This document shows, piece by piece, positions 33,662 to 41,984 of a stretch of 64,000 nucleotides of DNA (positions within the stretch are counted from its first letter, which is position 1; each line of letters opens with the position of its first letter). Source of the DNA: Hymenobacter mucosus. Lineage in GTDB: Bacteria; Bacteroidota; Bacteroidia; Cytophagales; Hymenobacteraceae. Below the pieces are notes generated by a model. That model saw nothing but the letters and a program-made list of their open reading frames with translations, was not told where the DNA came from and did no database searches. Both the position numbers and the translations under genes were made by a program. The stretch lies in the NCBI RefSeq assembly GCF_900188255.1, contig NZ_FZNS01000013.1, positions 1-64,000 of the forward strand, given 5' to 3'.

Positions 33662-36600
33662 ATGTCCACAAGTGGTTTAGCGCGAGTCCTACGGCTCAGC
33701 GCGACGGGTACTGCCTTGCTTTTTCTGAGCCATACTACTGCTGCACAAAGCCAGTCCATCTCAGGTTTCGTTACGGATGAGAAAGGAGAGGGGTTGCCGG
33801 GGGCAACGGTGGTAGTGAAAGGAACCACTACGGGTGCTACTACTGACACAGAAGGACGCTATACACTCACTGCGGCTCCTGATGCTGTACTGCTGGTGAC
33901 CTACATCGGCTACAGCACACAAGAAGTAGCAGTAAGTGGAAAAACAACGCTGAATGTGCGCCTAGCCGCCGACGCCAAGCAGCTGAATGAGGTGGTTGTG
34001 ACGGCGCTCAACATCACGCGGGAGCAGAAGTCGTTGGGCTACGCTACGCAAACAGTAAGTGGGGAAGCCTTGCTGGAAGCGCGGCCTAACAACTTCGCGC
34101 AGGCCCTCTCGGGCAAAGTGGCGGGGCTAAACTTGGTCTCGACGGGCTCGGGGCCGGTGAACTCAACGCGCATCTCCCTGCGCGGCGACAATTCTTTGAA
34201 TCCTAACGGCAACAATGCCTTGGTGGTGCTGGATGGCATTCCCATGAACAGCGGCCTTACCAGCTCGGGCGTAGGTAGCGCCTACGGGGCGGGCTCCGGC
34301 AACGATGTGCCCGTAGATTTTGGCAACGGTATTGCCGACATCAACCCCGATGATATTGCCAGTATTACGGTACTGAAAGGTGCCAGCGCAACGGCCCTCT
34401 ACGGCAGCCGGGCGGCCAACGGGGCGCTCATCATCACTACCAAAACCGGCTCTCGCAAGAAAAAAGGCTTGGGTGTGACCGTGAACAGCAATTCAAGTAT
34501 CAATACTGTGCTGAAATGGCCCGATTACCAGTATGAGTACGGGCAGGGCACGGGCCGCTCGTTTAACGCCAATGGCGAGATGTACTACTCCTACGGAGCT
34601 TCTCCCGACGGTGCCAACACGGGCAGCACAAGCAGCGCCTTCGGGCCAAAGTTTGCCGGACAGCTCTACTATCAGTACGATCCGGCGACCCAAGCCCAAT
34701 CGGCGGAGCGCGTGCCGTGGGTGCCCTACAAAGACAACATCAAAGGATTTTACCGTACCGGCTCTACGTTTACCAACAGCGTGGCGCTAGAAGGTGGCAA
34801 TGAAACCAGCTCGGCGCGGGCTTCCGTCACGCACTCCAAAAACCAGTGGATTATGCCCAATACGGGCTACGAACGGCTGACGGCCGCCTTGAGCGTCAAC
34901 CACACCGTGGCCTCCAAACTAAAGCTGGCGGGCAAAGTGAACTTCACTAACCGCACGAGCGACAACCTACCCGCCACCGGCTACAACAACCAGTCGTTGT
35001 CGTACTTCATGATTTTCCAGAACCCAAACGTGCCGCTCGACGCGTACCGTACCATCTGGAAAAACGGCTACGACCAAGTAGACCAGGTACACCCGTTCAG
35101 CTCGTTTATCGACAACCCGTACCTGATTGCCTACGAGATGATTAATGCCTCGACCACGCGCACCACCGTGGGCAATATTTCGGCTACGTATGATTTCACG
35201 AAGAGCCTAAGCCTGCTGGTGCGTTCGGGCCTGGCCATGACCCAGGAACGACGCGAAATGCGCCGCCCGTACAGCACGGCTAACTTTCAGAAAGGCTACT
35301 ACAAACAGCAGGATATCAGCAACTACGAAGTCAACACTGACTTTCTACTAACCTACCACCGGCAGTTCAACACCCACTTTGACGTGCGGGCCTCCGTGGG
35401 TGGTAATGCTATGCGCCGCCGCAACCGCAGCACCGATGCCGCAGTGCGCGATTTGGTAATTCCGGGCGTGTACAAGCTAGCCAACGGCCTGAGCAGCCCG
35501 CTATTAGGTCTCAACGCGTACGAGAAGGACATCAACAGCAATTATGCCTTGGCTACGGTGTCGTACGACGATAAGATCTTCGTGGACCTGACTGGGCGTA
35601 ACGATTGGTCCAGCTCCCTGCCGGTGGAAAACCTGCCGTTTTCCTATCCTTCGGTAAGCACTAGCTTTATTCTAAACGAGCTGCTGCCCATGCCGGCCTC
35701 TATTTCGCTGGCTAAGCTTCGGCTTTCGGCCGCGAAAGTGGGCAACGACACCGACCCTTATGGCAACAACAAGTACTACAACCGCAGCGACTTTGCTGGG
35801 GCAGGCTCGGTGGCTACTACCCTCTACAACAAGAACCTAAAGCCGGAGCAAACCGTCAGTTACGAAGCCGGTTTGGAGTACTTGATGTTTCAGGGCCGCC
35901 TGGGAGCCGATGTGACGGTGTACCAGAACACTACCCGCAACCAAATTCTGGAAGTGCCCATTGACCCTACCACGGGCTACAGCCGCGCCCTGCTGAACGC
36001 GGGCGCCGTGCGCAACCGGGGCGTGGAAGTTGTGCTCAACGCTCGCCCTGTTGACAACAACGCCTTCAAGTGGAAAAGCACCGTTACCTGGTCTCGCAAC
36101 CGCAATAAAGTGCTCAGCCTGGCCGGGGGCCTGGAAGACCAACAGGTGATTGGAACAGGCGGCACGGCTACCCTACTGGCTACGGTAGGCGGCACTACCG
36201 GCGACATATATGGCTACGGCTTCGACTACTCGCCCGACGGCAAAATCATCTACAACAAAGACGGCCTGCCAGTACAGCCCGCCAACATCAAGTACATCGG
36301 GCGGGCGTACGCCGACTGGAAGGGCGGCTTTCTGAACGAGGTGTCCTACAAGAATTTTCGGCTGAGCGTGCTGTTCGACGGGCAGTATGGCGGCATTATT
36401 TACTCGCAGACGCACCACAAAATGAGCGAGCAGGGTAAGCTGAAATCTACCCTGCCGGGGCGCGAGGAAGGCTACATCATCGGCGACGGGGTAGTGGCAA
36501 ATGCCGATGGTACCTACTCACCGAACACCACCAAGGTCATTCCGGCTGCTTATTACGCCGAGTACTACCGCCGCGCCAACATCGAGAGCAATTCGTTTGA

Positions 36601-36850
36601 TGCTTCCTACCTGAAGCTGCGCGAAGCGCGCATTGAGTTTAATCTGCCCGCCGCCCTGCTTTCCCGCACCAAAGCCTTCACTGGCGCTACCATCGGCCTC
36701 TACGGTCGTGACCTAGCCATGTGGACCAAGTTTCCCATGTTCGACCCGGAGACGGCGGCCCTGAACGGCGGTACTATTCTGCCCGGTGTGGAAATTGGCC
36801 AGCTACCCTCTACGCGCACCATGGGTGTAAACATCACCCTGCAACTATAG
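33662..36850 (+). CDS. SusC/RagA TonB-dependent outer-membrane transporter
   Basis: 1,062 residues from ATG 33662 with a signal peptide (ALLFLSHTTAAQ). Next comes the carboxypeptidase-regulatory-like N-terminal domain (SGFVTDEKGEGLPGATVVVKG...), the plug domain (LNEVVVTALNITREQKSLGYATQ; VLKGASATALYGSRAANGAL) and a large barrel ending in a short hydrophobic strand (MGVNITLQL). It imports a nutrient across the outer membrane with the SusD lipoprotein 79 bases downstream. The next genes encode a metallophosphoesterase and a glycerophosphodiesterase, not glycoside hydrolases, so the cargo may be a phosphodiester compound. This is inference from context. Confidence 0.93.
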   Translation: MSTSGLARVLRLSATGTALLFLSHTTAAQSQSISGFVTDEKGEGLPGATVVVKGTTTGATTDTEGRYTLTAAPDAVLLVTYIGYSTQEVAVSGKTTLNVRLAADAKQLNEVVVTALNITREQKSLGYATQTVSGEALLEARPNNFAQALSGKVAGLNLVSTGSGPVNSTRISLRGDNSLNPNGNNALVVLDGIPMNSGLTSSGVGSAYGAGSGNDVPVDFGNGIADINPDDIASITVLKGASATALYGSRAANGALIITTKTGSRKKKGLGVTVNSNSSINTVLKWPDYQYEYGQGTGRSFNANGEMYYSYGASPDGANTGSTSSAFGPKFAGQLYYQYDPATQAQSAERVPWVPYKDNIKGFYRTGSTFTNSVALEGGNETSSARASVTHSKNQWIMPNTGYERLTAALSVNHTVASKLKLAGKVNFTNRTSDNLPATGYNNQSLSYFMIFQNPNVPLDAYRTIWKNGYDQVDQVHPFSSFIDNPYLIAYEMINASTTRTTVGNISATYDFTKSLSLLVRSGLAMTQERREMRRPYSTANFQKGYYKQQDISNYEVNTDFLLTYHRQFNTHFDVRASVGGNAMRRRNRSTDAAVRDLVIPGVYKLANGLSSPLLGLNAYEKDINSNYALATVSYDDKIFVDLTGRNDWSSSLPVENLPFSYPSVSTSFILNELLPMPASISLAKLRLSAAKVGNDTDPYGNNKYYNRSDFAGAGSVATTLYNKNLKPEQTVSYEAGLEYLMFQGRLGADVTVYQNTTRNQILEVPIDPTTGYSRALLNAGAVRNRGVEVVLNARPVDNNAFKWKSTVTWSRNRNKVLSLAGGLEDQQVIGTGGTATLLATVGGTTGDIYGYGFDYSPDGKIIYNKDGLPVQPANIKYIGRAYADWKGGFLNEVSYKNFRLSVLFDGQYGGIIYSQTHHKMSEQGKLKSTLPGREEGYIIGDGVVANADGTYSPNTTKVIPAAYYAEYYRRANIESNSFDASYLKLREARIEFNLPAALLSRTKAFTGATIGLYGRDLAMWTKFPMFDPETAALNGGTILPGVEIGQLPSTRTMGVNITLQL

Positions 36851-36929
36851 CCGAGAGGAAAGCAGGAACCTGAGCACTCGCAAGCGCTTGCCCTGACGCT
36901 GGCTACCCCTTACTGATTCTGACTTTGCA

Positions 36930-38375
36930 ATGAAAATATACCTAGCACTCCTGCTCCTGGGTTTGGGCGGCAGCCTGAGTTCGTGCACCGATGGGTTTGA
37001 AGAACTCAACACCGACCCTAACCGCATTGAGAGAATAAGCCCGGGCACGCTGCTAAACCCCACTGTGTACGAGTTGGCCGCCTTCAACACTAGCCGGGCC
37101 GAGGCGTTTACCTTCGATATTATGCAGGTGGCCTTGCCTTTCCCAAGCGTATCGGGGGGCGTGCACCGCTACGTGGTGAGTGAAGGCGCCGGCAATTCTA
37201 CCTGGACCACGTACTACCGCTGGCTGGCCAATGTTCGGGAGATGCGCGCCGCCGCCGTAGCCGCTCAAGACCCTAACTACCAGGCCGTAGCTATGACGCT
37301 CAACGCTTGGGTGTATTCTAACCTTACCGACTGCTTTGGCGATGTGCCCATGACCGAAGCCAGCCAGGGCGAGGCCGGAGTGCTGTACCCCAAGTTCGAT
37401 GCGCAACAGGAAATCTACTCGCAGCTGCTTGCCGACCTGGAGGAAGCTAACCTCCTTTTCGACACGAGTAAGCCGATGAGCTACGGCTCCGATTTGCTTT
37501 ATGAGAACAACGTGGCTAGCTGGCGCCGGTTCTGCAATTCCCTCCGAATGCGCTTGCTGTTGCGCCTTTCCAAGCGGCCGGAGATGAACACCGCCACCCG
37601 GCTGGCGGCCATGATCAATGACCCAACCAAGTATCCGGTATTCACGCAAAACAGTGAGTCGGCCGTGCTGAAGATTACGGGTATTGCGCCCAATATCTCC
37701 CCTTGGGGTAGGGCCATCGACTTTACCACGGGCCGGGCCGCCGCCGAGTTCTTTATCGACAACCTGAATACGTGGAGCGACCCCCGCCTAGCCAAGTTCA
37801 ACACCCTGGCTCGCACCAAGGACGGGCGGAGCACCATCGGCTATAAGGGCATTCCGAGTGCTTATGGCGGTAGTGATGCGCAATTTCAGTACGTACCCTC
37901 CAACTTCAACATTGCCCTGGTAACGGCCACCGTAGCCGCCCCCATGCCCTCGGTGCTGATGACCTACGCCGAAGTAGAGTTCATTAAGGCTGAGGCTGCT
38001 CAGCGGGGCTATATCGCCACCGATGCTCGCCCCCACTACGAGCGGGGCGTGCGCGCTGCCATAGAGCAGTGGGGTGCAGTAGTACCGGCCACGTATTTCC
38101 AGAATACCGCGGTGGCCTACAACGGCACCCTGGAGCGTATTATGCTGCAGAAGTACTACGCCCTGTTTTTTACCGATTACCAGCAGTGGTTTGAGTATCG
38201 CCGCACGGGCTTACCGGTGCTGCCTCACGGCCAGGACTTGCAGAACGGCGGCATCATGCCCACGCGTTTCAAGTATCCGCTCATCGTGCAAACCAACAAC
38301 GCCACCAACTACCGCGCCGCCGTGGAGCGCATGGGCTCCGATGACGTGAACACGAAAGTATGGTGGGAGCGGTAA
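36930..38375 (+). CDS. SusD/RagB-like nutrient-binding lipoprotein
   Basis: 481 residues, lipoprotein signal MKIYLALLLLGLGGSLSSC with Cys 19 followed by TDGFEELNTDPN, as in SusD-like family 2 (PF12771). TPR-like helices (EEANLLFDTSKP; CNSLRMRLLLRLSKRPEM) and the typical SPWGRAIDFTTGR region are present. It is anchored on the outer surface and closes over the SusC barrel. It lies between the SusC gene and the metallophosphoesterase gene in a four-gene unit. Length and type match the family. Confidence 0.92.
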   Translation: MKIYLALLLLGLGGSLSSCTDGFEELNTDPNRIERISPGTLLNPTVYELAAFNTSRAEAFTFDIMQVALPFPSVSGGVHRYVVSEGAGNSTWTTYYRWLANVREMRAAAVAAQDPNYQAVAMTLNAWVYSNLTDCFGDVPMTEASQGEAGVLYPKFDAQQEIYSQLLADLEEANLLFDTSKPMSYGSDLLYENNVASWRRFCNSLRMRLLLRLSKRPEMNTATRLAAMINDPTKYPVFTQNSESAVLKITGIAPNISPWGRAIDFTTGRAAAEFFIDNLNTWSDPRLAKFNTLARTKDGRSTIGYKGIPSAYGGSDAQFQYVPSNFNIALVTATVAAPMPSVLMTYAEVEFIKAEAAQRGYIATDARPHYERGVRAAIEQWGAVVPATYFQNTAVAYNGTLERIMLQKYYALFFTDYQQWFEYRRTGLPVLPHGQDLQNGGIMPTRFKYPLIVQTNNATNYRAAVERMGSDDVNTKVWWER

Positions 38376-38431
38376 GGTACCCCCGGTATTGCCCTGCCTT
38401 GCGCTGACCTATTCCCTGAAATTTCCTTCCT

Positions 38432-39916
38432 GTGCTTCAGCAACGACGTTCCTTTCTCAAATCTTTAGGGCTCACGGGCCTTGGTATTACCCTACAGCCC
38501 ACGCTGGGCTTCAGCCAAGCAGCCCCCAATCTTTCGGTACAGCGCCTGGCCGGGCGCGTGCACGCCGGTGGGCAGGGCCTAGCGGGTGTGGCCGTAACGG
38601 ATGGTCTCACTGTGACCCTCACCGATAGCAAGGGTAATTACGCCATCGACAGCAACGCCACCACCGAATTTGTGCACGTGTCGGTGCCACGGGGCTACGC
38701 CTTTCCGCAGGAGAAGGGAATAGCTCGCTTCTACCGGCGCAAGGAGGTGGCACGGGGCCGCTTTCGGGCCGATTTTGAATTAGTAAAGCTGCCCCAGGAC
38801 GATACCAAGCACAACTTCATTCTGTGGGCCGACCCCCAAATGATTTCCAAGGCCGACGCCGAAGAATTTAAAGCTACGGCCGTGCCCGATACTCAGCAGC
38901 TCATTGCCAGCTATGGCCCCCAAACGCTGTTTCACGGCATTGGGTGCGGCGACTTGGTTTGGGACCATTTCGAGCTGTTTGATGACTACCAGCAAGGGGT
39001 AGCTACAACGGGAATCCCTTTCTTTCAGGTTATTGGCAACCACGACATGGACCTGACGGCCCGCACCGACGAAGGCTCCTCGGCGACCTTCCGCCAGCGG
39101 TTCGGGCCCACCTACTACTCCTTTAACCGCGGCGAAATTCACTACGTGGTGCTGGATGACGTGTTTTTCATCGGGGCTGCCAAGAAGTACATCGGTTACC
39201 TTACGGAGCTCCAACTTGCCTGGCTGGAGCAGGACCTGGCCCACGTGAAGCCCGGCAGCACAATAGTAGTGAGTTTGCACATTCCGCCCTATACCCGCCA
39301 GCACCTGCGCGACAAGCAAAAGGAAGAGTCCATGGGCGGGGTGGTAAGCAACCGCAAGGAGTTGTACCGCCTGCTGCAGCCTTTCAAAGTGCACATTCTC
39401 TCGGGTCATACCCACTTCAACGAGGTGCTGCAAACCGCCGATAATGTAACCGAGCATGTGCACGGCACTGTGTGCGGAGCCTGGTGGACGGGGCCCATTT
39501 GCACCGATGGTACCCCCGGGGGCTATGGCGTGTACGAAGTAAACGGCCCAGAAATCAAGTGGTACTACAAGTCCATTGGCAAGGCGCGGGACCACCAGTT
39601 TCGCGTTTATCCCAAGGGCGTCCTGCCCGACCGGCCCAACGCGGTGCTCGTGAACGTGTGGAACTGGGACCCTAGCTGGAAGGTGGTGTGCATCGAAGAT
39701 GACGCGCGCCGGACGCCCATGCAGCAGCACACCGGCCACGACCCGCTTTCGGTGCAGCTGCATGCCGGAGCGCAACTGCCCGCTAAGCACAAATGGGTAG
39801 AGCCCACCACCACCGAACACCTGTTTGTGGCCGAAGTGGGGGCCCAGACCCGGCAGGTACGCATTGAAGTTACGGACCGGTTCGGGCAAGTATACACCGA
39901 TACCCTGACGGCGTAA
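38432..39916 (+). CDS. Calcineurin-like metallophosphoesterase, Tat-exported
   Basis: 494 residues starting at GTG 38432. The first residues, QQRRSFLKSLGLTGLG, form a twin-arginine signal. An N-terminal beta-sandwich (GRVHAGGQGLAGVAVTDGLTVTLTDSKGNYAID) precedes the metallophosphoesterase core: ADPQ (a variant of the DxH motif), GDLVWD, GNHD, VSLHIP and SGHTH. A C-terminal beta domain follows. This is the 'calcineurin-like phosphoesterase C-terminal' group. It probably cleaves a phosphoester in the periplasm or outside. It lies 56 bases after SusD and is followed by a hairpin and a glycerophosphodiesterase gene. Confidence 0.9.
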   Translation: MLQQRRSFLKSLGLTGLGITLQPTLGFSQAAPNLSVQRLAGRVHAGGQGLAGVAVTDGLTVTLTDSKGNYAIDSNATTEFVHVSVPRGYAFPQEKGIARFYRRKEVARGRFRADFELVKLPQDDTKHNFILWADPQMISKADAEEFKATAVPDTQQLIASYGPQTLFHGIGCGDLVWDHFELFDDYQQGVATTGIPFFQVIGNHDMDLTARTDEGSSATFRQRFGPTYYSFNRGEIHYVVLDDVFFIGAAKKYIGYLTELQLAWLEQDLAHVKPGSTIVVSLHIPPYTRQHLRDKQKEESMGGVVSNRKELYRLLQPFKVHILSGHTHFNEVLQTADNVTEHVHGTVCGAWWTGPICTDGTPGGYGVYEVNGPEIKWYYKSIGKARDHQFRVYPKGVLPDRPNAVLVNVWNWDPSWKVVCIEDDARRTPMQQHTGHDPLSVQLHAGAQLPAKHKWVEPTTTEHLFVAEVGAQTRQVRIEVTDRFGQVYTDTLTA

Positions 39917-39935
39917 CGTACGTTACGCTACTAGA

Positions 39936-39965
39936 GCTGCCAGCGCGGACAACCGCGCTGGCAGC
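39936..39965 (+). terminator. Perfect hairpin between phosphoesterase and GDPD genes
   Basis: GCTGCCAGCGCGG (39936-39948) pairs exactly with 39953-39965 around the tetraloop ACAA, followed by CTCGTTTTCTTG. It has the form of an intrinsic terminator and could reduce read-through into the glycerophosphodiesterase gene. Just upstream, 39911-39928 is an 18-bp perfect palindrome (GCGTAACGTACGTTACGC) covering the stop codon. Confidence 0.65.
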
Positions 39966-40011
39966 CTCGTTTTCTTGCAATCTAACGGGCGTTCTAGCCC
40001 ATTCCTGTCCG

Positions 40012-40908
40012 GTGCTAAAACTGCTTGCTACTTTCTTAGTCGGCCTTGCCACCTCGGCGGCCCTGGCCCAAACGTCTACCTTCTTCGACCGGCAAGGCCA
40101 CCGTGGCGGCCGGGGGTTGATGCCCGAGAATACGATTCCGGCCATGCGCCGCGCCCTTGACCTAGGAGTGACTACTCTGGAAATGGATGTGCTCATTAGC
40201 CAAGACGGGCAGGTGCTGCTCTCCCACGACCCGACCATGAACCCCGATTATGCCCTGACGCCCGCGGGCCAGCGCATTACCAAGGCCGAGCAAGACCAGC
40301 ACCGGCTCTACGCCTTGCCCTATGCCACCATCCGTCGCTATGATGTGGGTAGCCAGGGCAATTCGCACTTTCCGCGCCAGCAGAAAATGCTGGCCTACAA
40401 GCCCCTGCTGGCAGAGGTAATAGACTCCGTGGAGGCGTATGCGCGTCGGAAAAAGCTACCCGCGCCGCATTACAATATCGAAACCAAAACTACCCCGGCC
40501 GGCGACGGAACCTTGCACCCAGCACCGGCCGAATTTGTGGCGAAGCTACTGGCAGTAGTGCGCGAAAAAGGTGTTGGCCCCCGCGTTATTGTGCAGTCGT
40601 TTGACCCGCGCACCCTAGAGCTAGTGCACCAAGCCGAGCCTACGTGGCGCACGGCCTTGCTAGTAGCTAATACCGATGGGCTAGAGGCCAACTTGCGCCG
40701 ACTGAGCTTCCGGCCTAGCATCTACAGCCCCCAGCATCAACTAGTCACGCCCCAATTGGTGCAAGCCAGCCACGCACAGGGCCTCCGTCTAATCCCCTGG
40801 ACCGTTAACTCGGCCGCCGACATACAGCGCCTGACTCGCCTTGGTGTGGATGGCATCATTACGGACTACCCCGATTTGTTTGCTGAGGTACTGAACCGTA
40901 GGAAGTAG
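40012..40908 (+). CDS. Secreted glycerophosphodiester phosphodiesterase
   Basis: 298 residues starting at GTG 40012 with a signal peptide (LLATFLVGLATSAALAQ). The GDPD TIM-barrel signature is complete: QGHRGGRGLMPENT (catalytic His near 30, with Glu), LEMDVLISQDGQVLLSHDP (metal Glu/Asp and second His), IETKTT and the late WTVNS and DGIITDYPD. It hydrolyses glycerophosphodiesters to glycerol-3-phosphate and an alcohol, in the periplasm. It follows the SusC/SusD/phosphoesterase set and so could complete phosphodiester breakdown. A hairpin lies between it and the upstream gene. Confidence 0.92.
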   Translation: MLKLLATFLVGLATSAALAQTSTFFDRQGHRGGRGLMPENTIPAMRRALDLGVTTLEMDVLISQDGQVLLSHDPTMNPDYALTPAGQRITKAEQDQHRLYALPYATIRRYDVGSQGNSHFPRQQKMLAYKPLLAEVIDSVEAYARRKKLPAPHYNIETKTTPAGDGTLHPAPAEFVAKLLAVVREKGVGPRVIVQSFDPRTLELVHQAEPTWRTALLVANTDGLEANLRRLSFRPSIYSPQHQLVTPQLVQASHAQGLRLIPWTVNSAADIQRLTRLGVDGIITDYPDLFAEVLNRRK

Positions 40909-41006
40909 CTCAAACCGTAATAGTAGCTAAGCGGCCGGGGGCTAAGTAACCATTCCTAACGATTAGAACCGCGCTGTATAGTTGAGGCCACTCAAGGTAG
41001 CTGATC

Positions 41007-41014
41007 TATCTTTG
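41007..41014 (+). promoter_or_regulatory. -7 box TATCTTTG before the DUF4269 gene
   Basis: Exact TAnnTTTG match ending 10 bases before the ATG at 41025; a TTG at 40982-40984 is 22 bases upstream, close to the expected -33 spacing. The predicted leader would be only a few bases long. Confidence 0.5.
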
Positions 41015-41024
41015 CTGCACTGGT

Positions 41025-41612
41025 ATGATCGATTGGAAAGACCTACGATATCTGCAAGCCGGCAATGCCCGGCAGCAGCACGCGTACGCTGTTTTGCAGG
41101 CCTTGGCAATGTGGCCGCTACTAGCCGATTTCGACCCCGTGCTGGCGGGCACCATCCCTTTGGCGATTGACACGTCTGCCAGCGACTTGGATGTGCTGTG
41201 CGAAGTAGCACCGGCAACTCAAGAGCGGTTCCGCCACCTGCTCAGCACCCAGTACGGGCAGCTACCCGGTTTCCGCATCAGCCAGCACATCGTCAATGGC
41301 GTCGATTCTGTAGTTGTCAACTTCAGTTACCAAGGCACCGAATTGGAAGTATTTGGGCAAGCGCAGCCTACTTGCCAGCAGGCAGGGTACCGCCATATGG
41401 TGGTGGAGCACGCCATATTGGTAGCCGGCGGCGAAGTGTGGCGGCAAGAAATCCGGCGCCTTAAGCACCAAGGAATGAAAACGGAGCCAGCCTTTGCGGC
41501 GTTGCTACATATATCTGGCAACCCATATGAGGCACTTCTGACCTTAGAAAACCAAACGCCCGCGGAATTGCAAGCCTACGTTGCGCGCCACCCTATTTCG
41601 CGCGGGTACTAG
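41025..41612 (+). CDS. DUF4269 family protein (nucleotidyltransferase-like)
   Basis: 195 residues with the DUF4269 layout: GTIPLAIDTSASDLDVLCEV, in which the Asp-x-Asp (DLD) resembles the metal site of a minimal nucleotidyltransferase, then FRISQHIVNGVDSVVVNFSYQGTELEVFGQ and a C-terminal helical part (EVWRQEIRRLKHQGMKTEPAFAALL). The family is widespread in Firmicutes and Bacteroidota, and its activity is unproven. It is a single-gene unit with its own -7 box. No toxin or antitoxin partner is adjacent. Confidence 0.85.
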   Translation: MIDWKDLRYLQAGNARQQHAYAVLQALAMWPLLADFDPVLAGTIPLAIDTSASDLDVLCEVAPATQERFRHLLSTQYGQLPGFRISQHIVNGVDSVVVNFSYQGTELEVFGQAQPTCQQAGYRHMVVEHAILVAGGEVWRQEIRRLKHQGMKTEPAFAALLHISGNPYEALLTLENQTPAELQAYVARHPISRGY

Positions 41613-41984
41613 CCGCAGCAGTAAAAGCACTACGCAGAGCCCTCGTGCTCGATACCGGTAAGGTGCAATTCGTCCTGGTACACGATTTACTGTGAGTGTT
41701 CAGCTACCCACTGAGACTGTAAGCAAGCGTAGCTAGGCAGTAAGAGTGGAAATATTTATAGCTTGTTTTGTAATAAAAAGATGCGTGCCACAAATAAATC
41801 ATTTGGGGGCGCACTAAGCAGCAAAAACGCCTTAGCTGCTCAAAAACCGGTTTTTATAACTATAGTTTGATAATTTTGATCTAATACATGATTTATTAAC
41901 TTAGACACTCTTTTATGCTATAGGATTAAAATTAGGTTAAATTTATATATTCGCCTTATCAAGTCAATATCACTCCGTGCTCCT
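41613..41984. other. AT-rich intergenic region before the membrane-protein gene
   Basis: No gene is seen. The region from 41740 to 41980 is clearly AT-rich compared with its neighbours and presumably holds the promoter of the following gene; TATATTCG at 41946-41953 is a one-mismatch -7 box 32 bases before the ATG. The composition hints that this gene is separately acquired. Confidence 0.45.

Noticed and set aside
38780..39889. 369-codon minus-strand frame opposite the metallophosphoesterase
   Set aside because: The forward frame has all catalytic motifs; the reverse frame has none and is a shadow.
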